DNA of 64,000 bases from Thiohalocapsa halophila (GTDB lineage: Bacteria > Pseudomonadota > Gammaproteobacteria > Chromatiales > Chromatiaceae). A program made the position numbers and the translations under genes. Numbering within the stretch: position 1 is the stretch's first letter; each line of letters starts with the position of its first letter. The notes under the pieces were generated by a model. That model was not told the DNA's origin and searched no databases. It saw nothing but the letters and a program-made list of their open reading frames with translations. This document shows, piece after piece, positions 16,546 through 25,583 of the stretch. The stretch is from contig NZ_NRRV01000019.1 of NCBI RefSeq assembly GCF_016583825.1, forward strand, positions 24,430-88,429, read 5' to 3'.

Positions 16546-17685
16546 ATGACTGCGCAGGGCGTCCCCGGCACGCACGGCGGCAACCGCGAAGCGCTGGCTC
16601 GGCGCGCCGGCTGCCGGCCCGGCGACCTGCTGGATTTCAGCGCCAACATCAATCCCCTGGGTATGCCGCTGTCGGGACAGGAGGCGCTGGGGCAGGCGAT
16701 GCAGGCGCTCGCGGACTATCCGGACCCGGACTGTACGGCGCTGCGCGCGGTGGTCGGCGATGTGCTCGCCGTGGCGCCGGAGTGCGTCCTCGCGGGCAAT
16801 GGCGCCGAGCAGCTCATCTGGTGGCTGCCGCGGTTGGTGCAGGCGGGGCGTGTCGTGGTAACGGCGCCCTGTTACCTGGATCATTGGCGCGCGGCCAGCG
16901 CGTGGGGGTTGAAGGTCCTGCCGGTCGACCAGCACACCAGGACCGATTTCGAGGTGGATTTGCCGGCGCTCGCCGCTATGGCGGTGGGCGGGGACTTGGT
17001 TTGGCTCGGGCATCCGAACAACCCAACCGGGCGGCTCCTGGACCTGGATGCGTTGGCGGCGGCCGCTGCTGCCCGCCCCGATGTCTGGTGGGCGCTGGAC
17101 GAGGCCTTTATCGACTTCGTGGACGGCGCGGCATCCGGCGTCGAGCTCGGTTTGGACAACGTGGTCGTGGTGCGCTCCCTGACCAAGTTCTTCGCCATGC
17201 CGGGCTTGCGCCTGGGCTACGCGGTGCTGGCGCCGGACCTTGCGGCCGCCGGGCGGCGGCTGCTGCCGGCGTGGTCCGTCAGCACGCCGGCGCAGAGGGT
17301 CGGGGCCGCGTTGTTGGCGGACTCAGGACTGGTGGAGTTCACCGCCCGTACGCGGCGTTTGATACGCACGCAGCGCGCGTCGCTCGCCGCCGGGCTGCGG
17401 CGGCTGGGCGCGCGGGTCGTCGACGGTAGCGCCAACTACCTGTTGTGGCGACTGCCCGCGAGCGCCCCGCCGGGCGCCGAGGTTGCCGACGTACTGCTGC
17501 GGCGCAAGCACATCGCCGTTCGGACTTGCGAGGATTATCGCGGCCTCGACGCGCGCTGGCTGCGCGTGGCGGTGCGGACACCGGCGGAGAACCAGCGCTT
17601 GTTGGCGGCGCTCGCGGCAGTGCTTGGGACAGGTGATGGCGCTGACATCGCTGGGGACTTGTCGGAATCCCGCGGGGAGGCTTAA
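16546..17685 (+). CDS. cobD: Threonine-phosphate decarboxylase CobD (PLP enzyme)
   Basis: 379 residues. The opening THGGNREALARRAG and LLDFSANINPLGMP are typical of CobD, which decarboxylates L-threonine phosphate to (R)-1-amino-2-propanol phosphate, the linker of the cobalamin nucleotide loop. Class I/II aminotransferase features: GNGAEQLIWWLPRL, LGHPNNPTGRLL, DEAFIDFVDG, and the PLP-binding lysine in RSLTKFFAMPGLRLGYAV. Histidinol-phosphate aminotransferase is the closest alternative, but the DFSANINP start argues for CobD. No other cobalamin gene is adjacent. The end of the protein (GDLSESRGEA) extends slightly beyond the usual domain. Confidence 0.85.
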   Translation: MTAQGVPGTHGGNREALARRAGCRPGDLLDFSANINPLGMPLSGQEALGQAMQALADYPDPDCTALRAVVGDVLAVAPECVLAGNGAEQLIWWLPRLVQAGRVVVTAPCYLDHWRAASAWGLKVLPVDQHTRTDFEVDLPALAAMAVGGDLVWLGHPNNPTGRLLDLDALAAAAAARPDVWWALDEAFIDFVDGAASGVELGLDNVVVVRSLTKFFAMPGLRLGYAVLAPDLAAAGRRLLPAWSVSTPAQRVGAALLADSGLVEFTARTRRLIRTQRASLAAGLRRLGARVVDGSANYLLWRLPASAPPGAEVADVLLRRKHIAVRTCEDYRGLDARWLRVAVRTPAENQRLLAALAAVLGTGDGADIAGDLSESRGEA

Positions 17686-17754
17686 ATCTCGGCTGCGAGC
17701 GCGCCGAGCGCGCGAGCCCAGTACCCGCGAGCGCAACAAAGGAGTGGATCGACC

Positions 17755-18279
17755 ATGCCCGTCTACGAGTTCTACTGCCCAGACTGCCACGCCATTTATA
17801 ATTTTTTTTCGCGTCGGGTGGATACCGAGACGCAGCCCGCATGCCCCAAGTGCCAGCGCGCGGAGCTGGATCGGCGGGCCTCGTTGTTCGCGATCTCGAA
17901 GGGCCGCGGGGATGCCGAAGGCGACGACGATGCCGAGATGCCGCCCGGCATGGACGAGGAGGCGATGATGAAAGCCATGGCCGCCATGTCCGGCGAGCTG
18001 GAGAATATCGACGAGGACGACCCGAAGCAGGCGGCCCGTGTGATGCGGCGGCTGTTCGAGTCGGCCGGCTTGAAGCCCGGGGACGCCATGGCCGATATGC
18101 TGGGGCGCATGGAGGCGGGGGAGGATCCAGACGCGCTGGAAGCCGAATATGGCGACGTGCTGGATACCGAGGATCCGCTTGCGGGACTCACCGCCGGCGG
18201 GGCCCCCAGCCTGCGTGAGCTGCGCCGGGAGCTGCTGCCGCCGCGCCGGGACGACGATACCTGGTATCCGCTCAAGTGA
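17755..18279 (+). CDS. FmdB-type zinc ribbon protein with acidic C-terminal extension
   Basis: 174 residues. The first 45 residues are a zinc ribbon of the FmdB regulatory type: MPVYEFYCPDCHAIYNFFSR followed by PACPKCQRAEL, giving two CxxC pairs. The remainder is acidic and helical (GDDDAEMPPGMDEEAMMKAM, DEDDPKQAARVMRRLF) without a known fold. The AAAGGAG at 17738-17744 supports the start. The function is unknown; the ribbon suggests nucleic acid or protein binding. It follows cobD by 69 bp. Confidence 0.8.
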   Translation: MPVYEFYCPDCHAIYNFFSRRVDTETQPACPKCQRAELDRRASLFAISKGRGDAEGDDDAEMPPGMDEEAMMKAMAAMSGELENIDEDDPKQAARVMRRLFESAGLKPGDAMADMLGRMEAGEDPDALEAEYGDVLDTEDPLAGLTAGGAPSLRELRRELLPPRRDDDTWYPLK

Positions 18280-18315
18280 CGGGCGCCGGTGAGGCCTGAG
18301 CCGCCGGCGCCACCA

Positions 18316-18774
18316 TCAGCGGCAGAACTCGTTTACATAGGCCTCGTACTGGCGGCGGCGGTCCTTTAGGCGCTCGCCGCGGGCCGGCCGATAGCCGGCC
18401 CGGAGCTCATTGTTGATGCGCTGGATCTGCTGGCGTTTGCGCCAGCACCGCTCGGCATACTTGTGCTCGTCCGAGGAGCGCCCGGCTCGCCTGCGCGATG
18501 CGGCGCTCTCGCGCCCGGCCGGGCCCCGTGATTTGGATTTCGGCTCCGGCGCCGGCTTGGGCGGCACCCAGCCGGTGCGCGTATCCTCGATTTTCACTGT
18601 CCTGGAGCGCTGTCTCTCGGCGCAGGGGTGCTGGCGAAACTCGATGCTGCCGTCCGCAGAGGTGCAGCGATAAACCTGCGCCTGGGCGGCGAGGCTGCCC
18701 GGCAGTGTGAGCAAGGCCAGTGCGCAGCCGGCGCCGAGCGCAGCCGAGAATGTTCTGCTCGTCTGTGCACGCAA
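18316..18774 (-). CDS. DUF4124 domain periplasmic protein
   Basis: 152 residues. A signal peptide (hydrophobic GCALALLTLPGSLAAQA) precedes VYRCTSADGSIEFRQHPC, the conserved DUF4124 motif with two cysteines that presumably form a disulfide. A basic proline-rich linker (PPKPAPEPKSKSRGPAG) leads to a helical C-terminus with CWRKRQQIQRINNEL and a final cysteine. The role of DUF4124 proteins is unknown. It converges with the zinc-ribbon gene across 36 bp. Confidence 0.8.
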   Translation of the reverse strand: MRAQTSRTFSAALGAGCALALLTLPGSLAAQAQVYRCTSADGSIEFRQHPCAERQRSRTVKIEDTRTGWVPPKPAPEPKSKSRGPAGRESAASRRRAGRSSDEHKYAERCWRKRQQIQRINNELRAGYRPARGERLKDRRRQYEAYVNEFCR

Positions 18775-18969
18775 TTTGCTTGATCTCCGTCAGGCGTCAG
18801 ATAGGGTGATCAGCCGTCCACTTTGGGTGTTTATCGGCAGTGTGGACCCGCAGCCCGGCCTTGTAAACAGCAGGTAACTTCGCCGGCGGGCCGGCTGCGG
18901 CATCATCCGCACAGATGACGGCGGCGCCGGGCGGCCGCGGCACATTTTCAACATCGAGATCGAAGCGAC

Positions 18970-21075
18970 ATGCAGAGCATCTACATCGCCGGTGCCGGCG
19001 CCGGCAGCGGTAAATCAGTGGTGGTCCTGGGGTTCATGGAGCTCCTGTCCGCCCTCAACCGGCGCGTGGGCTTCTTTCGGCCCGTAGTCAGCCGGGATGT
19101 GCACGAGGACAACCTGACCACCCTGATCCGGCGACGCTACGACCTGCCCTTTCCGGCCGAGCGGCTCTACGGCTGCACCGCCGAGCAGGCGAGTGAGCTG
19201 GTGGCCGCCGGCCAGTACGACGAGCTGCTCAAGCGCATCCTCGACAAGTACATGCTGCTCGAGGAGGAATGCGACATGGTGCTGTGTGCCGGCACCGACT
19301 ACGACGGCCTAGTGCCGTCGCTGGAGTTCGACTTCAACGCCGATGTCGCCAACAACTTCGGCTGCGCCATCGTGGTCGTGGTCAAGGGCTTCGGGCGCAG
19401 TCCGGATGAGGCGCTGCACGCCGTGCACATGGCGCACGAGTCCATGGTCGACCGCGGCGGCGACCTGCTCGCCACCATTGTCAACGGCGTCGACCCGGAT
19501 TTCGTCGCGACCATCAAAAAGCGGTCCCGCGCAGTAGTGCCATCCCAGGAGACCCTCTACGTGCTGCCCGACACCGAGTCGCTCGCCAAGCCCACCATCG
19601 GCGAGATCAGCGAGATGCTGGGCGGCGAGTGCCTGTGCGGTGACGACGACGCGCTCAACCAGGTGGTGACCAACTACAAGGTCGCGGCCATGGAGATCCC
19701 TGACTTCCTGAACTACGTCGAGGACGGCAGCCTGATCATCACCCCCGGCGACCGCAGCGACATCATCCTCGCGAGCCTGGCTGCGGACGTGTCGGCGGCC
19801 TTCCCGCGCGTGGCGGGGCTGCTGCTCACCGGCGGCTTGCAGCCGGCGGAGAACGTCCAGCGCCTGCTCGCCGGTCTAAGGCGCACGCGGGTGTCCATCC
19901 TTAGCGTGAGCGCTGACACCTTCCAGACGGCACTGGCGGTGAACCGCGTGGAGTCCACCATCCTGCCCGGCGACGACCGCAAGATCGCCGGTGCGCTGGG
20001 CCTGTTCGAGCAGAACGTCGAGATCAAGGATCTGCAGCAGCGCATCGCCGTGCACCGTACCGAGCGCATGACACCGCTGATGTTCGAATACCAGCTGGTG
20101 CACCGCGCCAAGGCCGACCGCAAGCACGTCGTGCTGCCGGAGGGCACCGACGAGCGTATCCTGCGCGCTGCGGAGATCCTGACCCTGCGCGGTGTCGCCG
20201 ATCTCACCCTGCTCGGCAACCCGGAGAAGATCCGGCGGCGAATCGACGAGCTCGGTCTGCAGCTGGCGGACATCGCCATCATCGACCCCATGGGCTCGCC
20301 GAAACGCGACGAGTACGCCGGCGTCTACTTCGAGCTTCGCAAGCACAAGGGCATTTCGGAGCAGATGGCCTACGATGCCTTGGAAGACGTCAGCTACTTC
20401 GGCACGCTCATGGTCTACTGCGGTGACGCCGACGGCATGGTCTCCGGCGCCGCGCATACCACCCAGCACACCATCCGCCCGTCGTTCGAGACCATCAAGA
20501 CCAAGCCGCACACCAAGCTGGTGTCCAGTGTCTTTTTCATGTGCCTGGCGGACCGGGTGTTGGTGTACGGCGACTGCGCCGTGAACCCGAACCCCGATGC
20601 CGAGGAGCTGGCGGACATCGCCATCACCTCCGCCGGCACCGCGGCGGCCTTCGGCGTCGAGCCGCGGGTGGCCATGCTGTCATACTCCACCGGCACCTCG
20701 GGTAAGGGCGAGGACGTGGAGCGCGTGCGCGAAGCGGCGCGCATTGCCCGCGGGCGTCGGCCGGACCTGAAGATCGAGGGGCCGATCCAGTACGATGCCG
20801 CCGTGGACGCCAGCGTCGCGCGCTCCAAGCTGCCGGACAGCGAGGTGGCGGGCCAGGCGACGGTGTTCATCTTTCCGGACCTCAACACCGGCAACAATAC
20901 CTACAAAGCGGTGCAGCGCAGCGCGGATGCGGTGGCCATCGGGCCCGTGCTCCAGGGTCTGAACAAGCCCGTGAACGACCTGAGCCGCGGCTGCACCGTC
21001 ACCGACATCGTCAATACCGTGGCCATCACCGCCATTCAGGCGCAAACCGCAGCGGCGGAAGCGAGCGAGGCTTAG
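18970..21075 (+). CDS. pta: Phosphate acetyltransferase Pta (long form)
   Basis: 701 residues, close to E. coli Pta (714). Interconverts acetyl-CoA and acetyl-phosphate. Three parts are visible: an N-terminal P-loop domain (IYIAGAGAGSGKSVVVLG), a central DRTGG-type domain around residues 220-340, and the C-terminal catalytic PTA/PTB domain from about 365 with RKHVVLPEGTDERILRAAE, MVYCGDADGMVSGAAHTT, SYSTGTSGKGEDVERVREA and FPDLNTGNNTYKAVQRS. Followed by ackA after 60 bp, forming the acetyl-phosphate/acetate pathway that could also drain the product of the phosphoketolase at the start of the window. Confidence 0.98.
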   Translation: MQSIYIAGAGAGSGKSVVVLGFMELLSALNRRVGFFRPVVSRDVHEDNLTTLIRRRYDLPFPAERLYGCTAEQASELVAAGQYDELLKRILDKYMLLEEECDMVLCAGTDYDGLVPSLEFDFNADVANNFGCAIVVVVKGFGRSPDEALHAVHMAHESMVDRGGDLLATIVNGVDPDFVATIKKRSRAVVPSQETLYVLPDTESLAKPTIGEISEMLGGECLCGDDDALNQVVTNYKVAAMEIPDFLNYVEDGSLIITPGDRSDIILASLAADVSAAFPRVAGLLLTGGLQPAENVQRLLAGLRRTRVSILSVSADTFQTALAVNRVESTILPGDDRKIAGALGLFEQNVEIKDLQQRIAVHRTERMTPLMFEYQLVHRAKADRKHVVLPEGTDERILRAAEILTLRGVADLTLLGNPEKIRRRIDELGLQLADIAIIDPMGSPKRDEYAGVYFELRKHKGISEQMAYDALEDVSYFGTLMVYCGDADGMVSGAAHTTQHTIRPSFETIKTKPHTKLVSSVFFMCLADRVLVYGDCAVNPNPDAEELADIAITSAGTAAAFGVEPRVAMLSYSTGTSGKGEDVERVREAARIARGRRPDLKIEGPIQYDAAVDASVARSKLPDSEVAGQATVFIFPDLNTGNNTYKAVQRSADAVAIGPVLQGLNKPVNDLSRGCTVTDIVNTVAITAIQAQTAAAEASEA

Positions 21076-21135
21076 GACCGAGCCGGCTGAGCCCGCGCGA
21101 TCGCCGCGACAGAACACATCCTCCAGAGGCAGCCG

Positions 21136-22347
21136 ATGAAGATACTGGTGCTCAACTCCGGCAGCTCGTCCATCAAGTTCCGGCTGTTCAGCGTGAGCGA
21201 TGGCGACTGGCAGGTCGCCGCCAGCGGGGCGGTCACCCGCCTCGGCGAGGAGGGCGCGTCGGTGCGCCTCAGCTGGAGCGATGCCTCCGGCGAGGCGCGT
21301 GCGCGCGAGGAGGCCGCGGAGATCGGATCGCATCACGCCGGTATCGAGCGCATCGTCGCCTCGCTGCAGGACACCGGCGCCTTGGGCGGGATCGATGAGC
21401 TCGGCGCCGTCGGGCATCGGGTGGTGCATGGCGGGGAGGCCTTTCACGCGCCGACGCTGGTGGACGATGATGTCATTGCCGCCATCCGCCAGATGATCCC
21501 GCTGGCGCCGCTGCATAACCCGGCCAACCTCGATGGCATCCTCGTCGCCCGGGAGCTGTTCCCCGGCGTGCCGCAGGTGGCCGTCTTCGACACCGCCTTC
21601 CATCAGACCATGCCGCGGACCGCGTATCGGTATGCGATTCCGGGCTATCTCTATCGCGAGCACCACGTACGCCGTTACGGCTTTCACGGCACCTCCCACC
21701 ATTACGTCGCCAAGGCGGCGGCGCGGAGGCTCGGCAAGCCCTTGTCGCAATGCAATCTCATCACTCTGCACCTCGGCAACGGCGCCAGCGCAACGGCCAT
21801 CCGCGACGGCGCCAGCGTCGACACGTCCATGGGCATGACCCCCCTGGAGGGCTTGGTCATGGGCTCGCGCTGCGGCGACATCGACCCGGCGGTGCATTTC
21901 TACCTATGCCGGCACCTGGGCTTCGACAATGACACCCTGGACGACTTGCTGAATCGCCAAAGCGGTTTGGTCGGACTCTGCGGCGTCAACGATATGCGCG
22001 AAGTCCATCGGCTCGCCGAAGCCGGCAACGAGGATGCGGAGCTTGCCCTTGGGGTCACCTGCCATCGCCTGCGCAAGTACATCGGTGCCTATGCGGCCGT
22101 TCTCGGGCATGTCGATGCATTGGTTTTTACCGGCGGCATCGGCGAGAACGACGCGGAGGTTCGCCGTTGCGCCTGTGCCGACCTCACGCAGCTCGGTATT
22201 GCCCTGGATGCCGAAGCGAACGCGCGTGCTCAGGGGAGCCTCGAGGTCATCTCCAGCGCCGACAGCCGGGTCGCGGTGCTGGTTGTGCCGACGGACGAGG
22301 AGCTGGAGATCGGCCGTCAGGCGTTGGAGGCAATCGACCGCTCGTAG
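21136..22347 (+). CDS. ackA: Acetate kinase AckA
   Basis: 403 residues. Makes ATP and acetate from acetyl-phosphate, or the reverse. All ASKHA-family landmarks are present: LVLNSGSSSIKFRLF at the start, GHRVVHGGE, FDTAFHQTMP, YGFHGTSHHYV, LHLGNGASATAI, DTSMGMTPLEGLVMGSRCGD and LVFTGGIGEND. AGAGG just upstream of ATG 21136 is a good ribosome binding site. It lies directly behind pta. Confidence 0.98.
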   Translation: MKILVLNSGSSSIKFRLFSVSDGDWQVAASGAVTRLGEEGASVRLSWSDASGEARAREEAAEIGSHHAGIERIVASLQDTGALGGIDELGAVGHRVVHGGEAFHAPTLVDDDVIAAIRQMIPLAPLHNPANLDGILVARELFPGVPQVAVFDTAFHQTMPRTAYRYAIPGYLYREHHVRRYGFHGTSHHYVAKAAARRLGKPLSQCNLITLHLGNGASATAIRDGASVDTSMGMTPLEGLVMGSRCGDIDPAVHFYLCRHLGFDNDTLDDLLNRQSGLVGLCGVNDMREVHRLAEAGNEDAELALGVTCHRLRKYIGAYAAVLGHVDALVFTGGIGENDAEVRRCACADLTQLGIALDAEANARAQGSLEVISSADSRVAVLVVPTDEELEIGRQALEAIDRS

Positions 22348-22379
22348 CGGGGCACCACGGCAGCGCCCGAACTTAGAGA

Positions 22380-23120
22380 TCAGGTGTCCGCGGCGACCTT
22401 GTGCAAGTCCCGGACCCACATCAGCGTAGCGCCGGCGACAGCAGCCGGCATGACGATGAAGTTCACCACCGGAATGGCCGTGAGGGCGGCGGTGGTGGCG
22501 CCGAAGCCGAAGCTCAGAAGACGCCGGCGGCGCAGGGTCGCGCGCATCTGGCGGAACTTGAGGCCGTGGTTGCCCATGGGGAAATCGGCGTACTCCAGGG
22601 TCAGCATCCAGGCGGTGAACAGAAACCACAGCAGCGGACCGATCACAGGCACCACGAATGCCAAGATCAAGAACGGCAGGCTCCAGAGCACCGCATACAG
22701 GAGCTTGCGCACCTCGTCCCCCAGGGTTGCCGGCAGTTCCCGCAGCAGCTTCGCCCAGCCCATGTCATCGCCCACCGGCTGGCCCGTGATCAGGCGCTCG
22801 GCCTTCTCGGCGAGCAACCCGTTGAAGGGGGCCGCGAGCAGGTTGGCCACCAGCGTGAAGCTGTAGAACACGATGACGAGCACCGCCACCAAGAACAGCG
22901 GCCACAGCAGCCATTCCACCCAGGCGAGCCAGTTGGGGATATTGGCTTGCATCTGGCTCATGAGGTGCTCGAAGCCTGCCGCCCCGAGCCAGATGCCACC
23001 GCCGAACACGGCGATGTTCACCAGCAGTGGAATCAATACGTAGCGCTTGAGTCCGGGGCGCATCAGCAGGCGGATGCCACGCAGCATGTATAGCGCCCCG
23101 CTCGCCGGGTTGGAAGGCAT
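22380..23120 (-). CDS. cysZ: CysZ/EI24-family membrane protein (sulfate permease type)
   Basis: 246 residues from ATG 23120 (a TTG at 23144 is possible). Starts GALYMLRGIRLLMRPGLKRY, as in CysZ, with four strongly hydrophobic segments and the conserved EYADFPMGNHGLKF motif seen in E. coli CysZ. CysZ imports sulfate for cysteine synthesis at the inner membrane. It converges with ackA across 32 bp and no cys genes are adjacent, so the sulfate role rests on family membership. Confidence 0.85.
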   Translation of the reverse strand: MPSNPASGALYMLRGIRLLMRPGLKRYVLIPLLVNIAVFGGGIWLGAAGFEHLMSQMQANIPNWLAWVEWLLWPLFLVAVLVIVFYSFTLVANLLAAPFNGLLAEKAERLITGQPVGDDMGWAKLLRELPATLGDEVRKLLYAVLWSLPFLILAFVVPVIGPLLWFLFTAWMLTLEYADFPMGNHGLKFRQMRATLRRRRLLSFGFGATTAALTAIPVVNFIVMPAAVAGATLMWVRDLHKVAADT

Positions 23121-23257
23121 GATTCGGGCTTGTTCCGCGCGCAAAGCCCAACATTATAGGGTCATCGCAGGCGAGGGTGTGGCGCGCGCTGCGGTCTCGG
23201 CGCGGCATCCGCCGAGACGCGACCCTTCCACAATGACCTATAGCAACGGTGAGGCCA

Positions 23258-24097
23258 ATGGCCGACGCACAGCAGACCTTCGCCGCCCTCGGACGCTGTC
23301 CGGACGACACCATCGACCTGGCGCACGGGGCGCTGGCCGTCAGCCAGCTCTTCCAGAGTCAGGTCGATATCCCGGCGGCCGTGGGCGAGCTGGACTTGCT
23401 CGCGGCGGCGGCACGCAGCCGCTGGCCGACGGATGCCGATCTGATGCGCCAAGTGCAGGCGCTGAACGATCTATTGTTCGACGAGCTGGGCTTCGCCGGC
23501 GAGCGGGACGACTTCTACGACCCACGCAACAGCTTCCTGGACCAGGTCCTGGCCCGACGCCGCGGCATTCCCATCTCACTGTCGGTGCTGTACTGCGAGG
23601 TGGCCCGTCGTCTCGGGCTGCCGGCCTATGGTGTGAGCTTTCCGGCGCATTTCCTGGTGCGGGTCGGCCGCGGCAACAGCGCCTTGATGCTCGATGTCTA
23701 CGCCGGCGGTATCGTGCTGCCGGAGTCGGAGCTGGACCGCCGGCTGGCCGAAGTCTATGGCGAGGGGACCGCGAGCATTCGCGCTTATCCGTCGCTGTTG
23801 CGCCCAGCGGCGCGGCGCGAGATCCTGGTGCGCATGCTGCGCAACCTGGCGGGCATCTACACCCAACGCCAAGACGACGGCAATCAGCTGGAAGCGCTCA
23901 CGGCGATGCTGAACCTGCTGCCGGACCTGCCGGATGCACTCCAGCAGCGCGGCATGCTGCTGCACAAGCTGGGGCATGCACCCGCTGCGCTGGCAGACCT
24001 GCGCCGCTTCGCGGAGGTCTCGGACGACGCCGAGCAGATCGCCGCCGCCACCCCCGTCATCGAAGCGCTTGCGGGGCAGTCGCTGCGGCTGCACTGA
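23258..24097 (+). CDS. SirB1-type transglutaminase-like/TPR protein
   Basis: 279 residues from ATG 23258, preceded by GGTGAGG. The N-terminal half is the transglutaminase-like domain of the SirB1/YchA family: LNDLLFDELGFAGERDDFYD, RNSFLDQVLARRRGIPISLS, and PAHFLVRVG. From about residue 190 a TPR-like segment follows (NLAGIYTQRQDDGNQLEALT, LLPDLPDALQQRGMLLHKLG). In other bacteria such genes stand near hemA-prfA-prmC or elsewhere without a fixed role; the catalytic triad is often incomplete. Here it heads a plus-strand run of four genes up to the metallophosphoesterase. Confidence 0.85.
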   Translation: MADAQQTFAALGRCPDDTIDLAHGALAVSQLFQSQVDIPAAVGELDLLAAAARSRWPTDADLMRQVQALNDLLFDELGFAGERDDFYDPRNSFLDQVLARRRGIPISLSVLYCEVARRLGLPAYGVSFPAHFLVRVGRGNSALMLDVYAGGIVLPESELDRRLAEVYGEGTASIRAYPSLLRPAARREILVRMLRNLAGIYTQRQDDGNQLEALTAMLNLLPDLPDALQQRGMLLHKLGHAPAALADLRRFAEVSDDAEQIAAATPVIEALAGQSLRLH

Positions 24098-24214
24098 GGG
24101 TTCCCGCGCGCCGCCGCGCGCGAGGATGCGGGCGCCTTGGTTGGAATGGCATTTCATCCCTGCGGCGGGGGTTCGGTATAGTCGGGCCGTGGGGCCATAC
24201 GAGGCATTGCGTCG

Positions 24215-24982
24215 ATGTTGCCGAGCCGCCTGCTGCTGCGCAGCCATCCCATCCGCACCCAGCTCGCCGCGCGGCGCGCTGCCGCCGACGCGATTCGCGC
24301 CCAGCCGGCTTATCGCATCGCACTTTGGCCGGACGGCTGGGTGCTGGAGTCCGACGGCGCCGTGCGTGTGGTCGACACCCACGCCATGGCCGAGGCGCGG
24401 CGCTGGTTCGAGATGGCCGAGCGCACCACCGCCACCGCCGGGCGCCGACCGCTGACCGCCGCGGAGCAGCGCCGCGCCATGCGCCTGCTGGGGGTCTACG
24501 TGCCTCCCGCCGTCGTGGCGCTGTCGGGGCGTCGCTTCTGCTCCGAAGAAGTGGCGTCCGTGGCATTGACCCTGGTCGCGGGCGACTGGATCACCGAGCG
24601 TCGGCGCCAGTTGCTGGCCCAGCCCGAGCGCGCACTGGCGGAGCAGGCGCGGGCCTGGCAGGGCTCGCGCCATCAGTGCCCGGCCAGCGCCGATGCCGCC
24701 GAGGGCTTGCTGCGCCAGGCGCTGGATGCCTGTATTGCCGAGGGCCTGGTGCCGGCCGCGCGCTATCGGTTGGTATCGCGCTGCGAGGACGGCTTTGGTC
24801 TGCGCCGGTGGCGCTGCGCCGTCGAGGTCAACCTGGACCCCTACGCCCGCGCCCGCGCCCGCGAGGCGCTGAATACGGCGCTGATTCCGTGGAATCGCGC
24901 CGTCATTCGCGACGGCATGCCCATGCCGCTGATCACCCTCGACGTGCGCGTCGGCCATGGCTCGCGCGCCGCCCCCGCCTGA
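24215..24982 (+). CDS. Unrecognised protein
   Basis: 255 residues; I do not recognise the family. It is rich in arginine and alanine, has no signal peptide or membrane segment, and looks like a soluble mixed alpha/beta protein: IALWPDGWVLESDGAVRVVD suggests a beta-sheet start and LLRQALDACIAEGLVPAARY a helix. Only two cysteines-rich spots (RRFCSEE, RCEDGF) occur. Codon use is like its neighbours. It ends 10 bp before the next gene, so the two are probably co-transcribed. Confidence 0.65.
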   Translation: MLPSRLLLRSHPIRTQLAARRAAADAIRAQPAYRIALWPDGWVLESDGAVRVVDTHAMAEARRWFEMAERTTATAGRRPLTAAEQRRAMRLLGVYVPPAVVALSGRRFCSEEVASVALTLVAGDWITERRRQLLAQPERALAEQARAWQGSRHQCPASADAAEGLLRQALDACIAEGLVPAARYRLVSRCEDGFGLRRWRCAVEVNLDPYARARAREALNTALIPWNRAVIRDGMPMPLITLDVRVGHGSRAAPA

Positions 24983-24992
24983 GCGCATTGTG

Positions 24993-25451
24993 ATGCTTTT
25001 CAGTCCCCGATCAGTCAGCAAGATCCTCCCGGTGGTGGTGCTGGGGTTCCTGTCGTGCCTGCCGCCCGCTGTGCTCTCGGCCGCCGAGCGCCGGCAATCC
25101 GGTGAAGATACGGCGCGGCATGCGCCACAAGGCGCCAGTGCCGGCAGCGCGGGCAGCCGCGGGTCGGGCGCGCGCCTGGTCACGCCCTCGGCCCGGGCGC
25201 CCCGGCCGACGCTGATGGAGGCCGTCGACCCTGCCGTGCGCCAGTACTGGTCCAACAAGTGCGTGCAACAGCGCGCCCGCGGCTGGGGCCACACCGGCGA
25301 CTGCAATCACCCTGCGTATTCCGGCAGCGGCTATGGTCGAGCGCCGGTGGTGGTGCCTTATCCCGTGCCGGTACAGCCCGAGCCGCGCCGCCGGCGTGGA
25401 CATCTCGGCATCCAGCCGCCGCGGCCGGGCGGTCGCGGCCATTTGCGTTGA
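24993..25451 (+). CDS. Unrecognised secreted protein
   Basis: 152 residues from ATG 24993. A signal peptide (ILPVVVLGFLSCLPPAVLSA) is followed by a low-complexity Gly/Ala/Ser region, a short conserved-looking core (LMEAVDPAVRQYWSNKCVQQ then RGWGHTGDCNHPAY, two cysteines that may pair), and a proline/arginine-rich tail. No known domain. Starting 10 bp after the previous stop, it seems part of the same transcript; 132 bp separate it from the metallophosphoesterase gene. Confidence 0.6.
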   Translation: MLFSPRSVSKILPVVVLGFLSCLPPAVLSAAERRQSGEDTARHAPQGASAGSAGSRGSGARLVTPSARAPRPTLMEAVDPAVRQYWSNKCVQQRARGWGHTGDCNHPAYSGSGYGRAPVVVPYPVPVQPEPRRRRGHLGIQPPRPGGRGHLR

Positions 25452-25583
25452 CAGCCCCGGCCCTCGACGTGCGCCGGTGCCTCGTTGAGCGCCGCGGCGT
25501 GCGGTCACTCGGCTGGACCTTATCCGTTGGTCGTCCCGGCGGCGTCGAGCCGGCTGACCCACGCTAACCGCAGCCTCGGCTCT

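Noticed and set aside
23047..24993. 648-codon plus-strand frame overlapping the SirB1-like and unrecognised genes
   Set aside because: Shadow of two better supported genes; no domain, very Arg/Gly/Ala rich.
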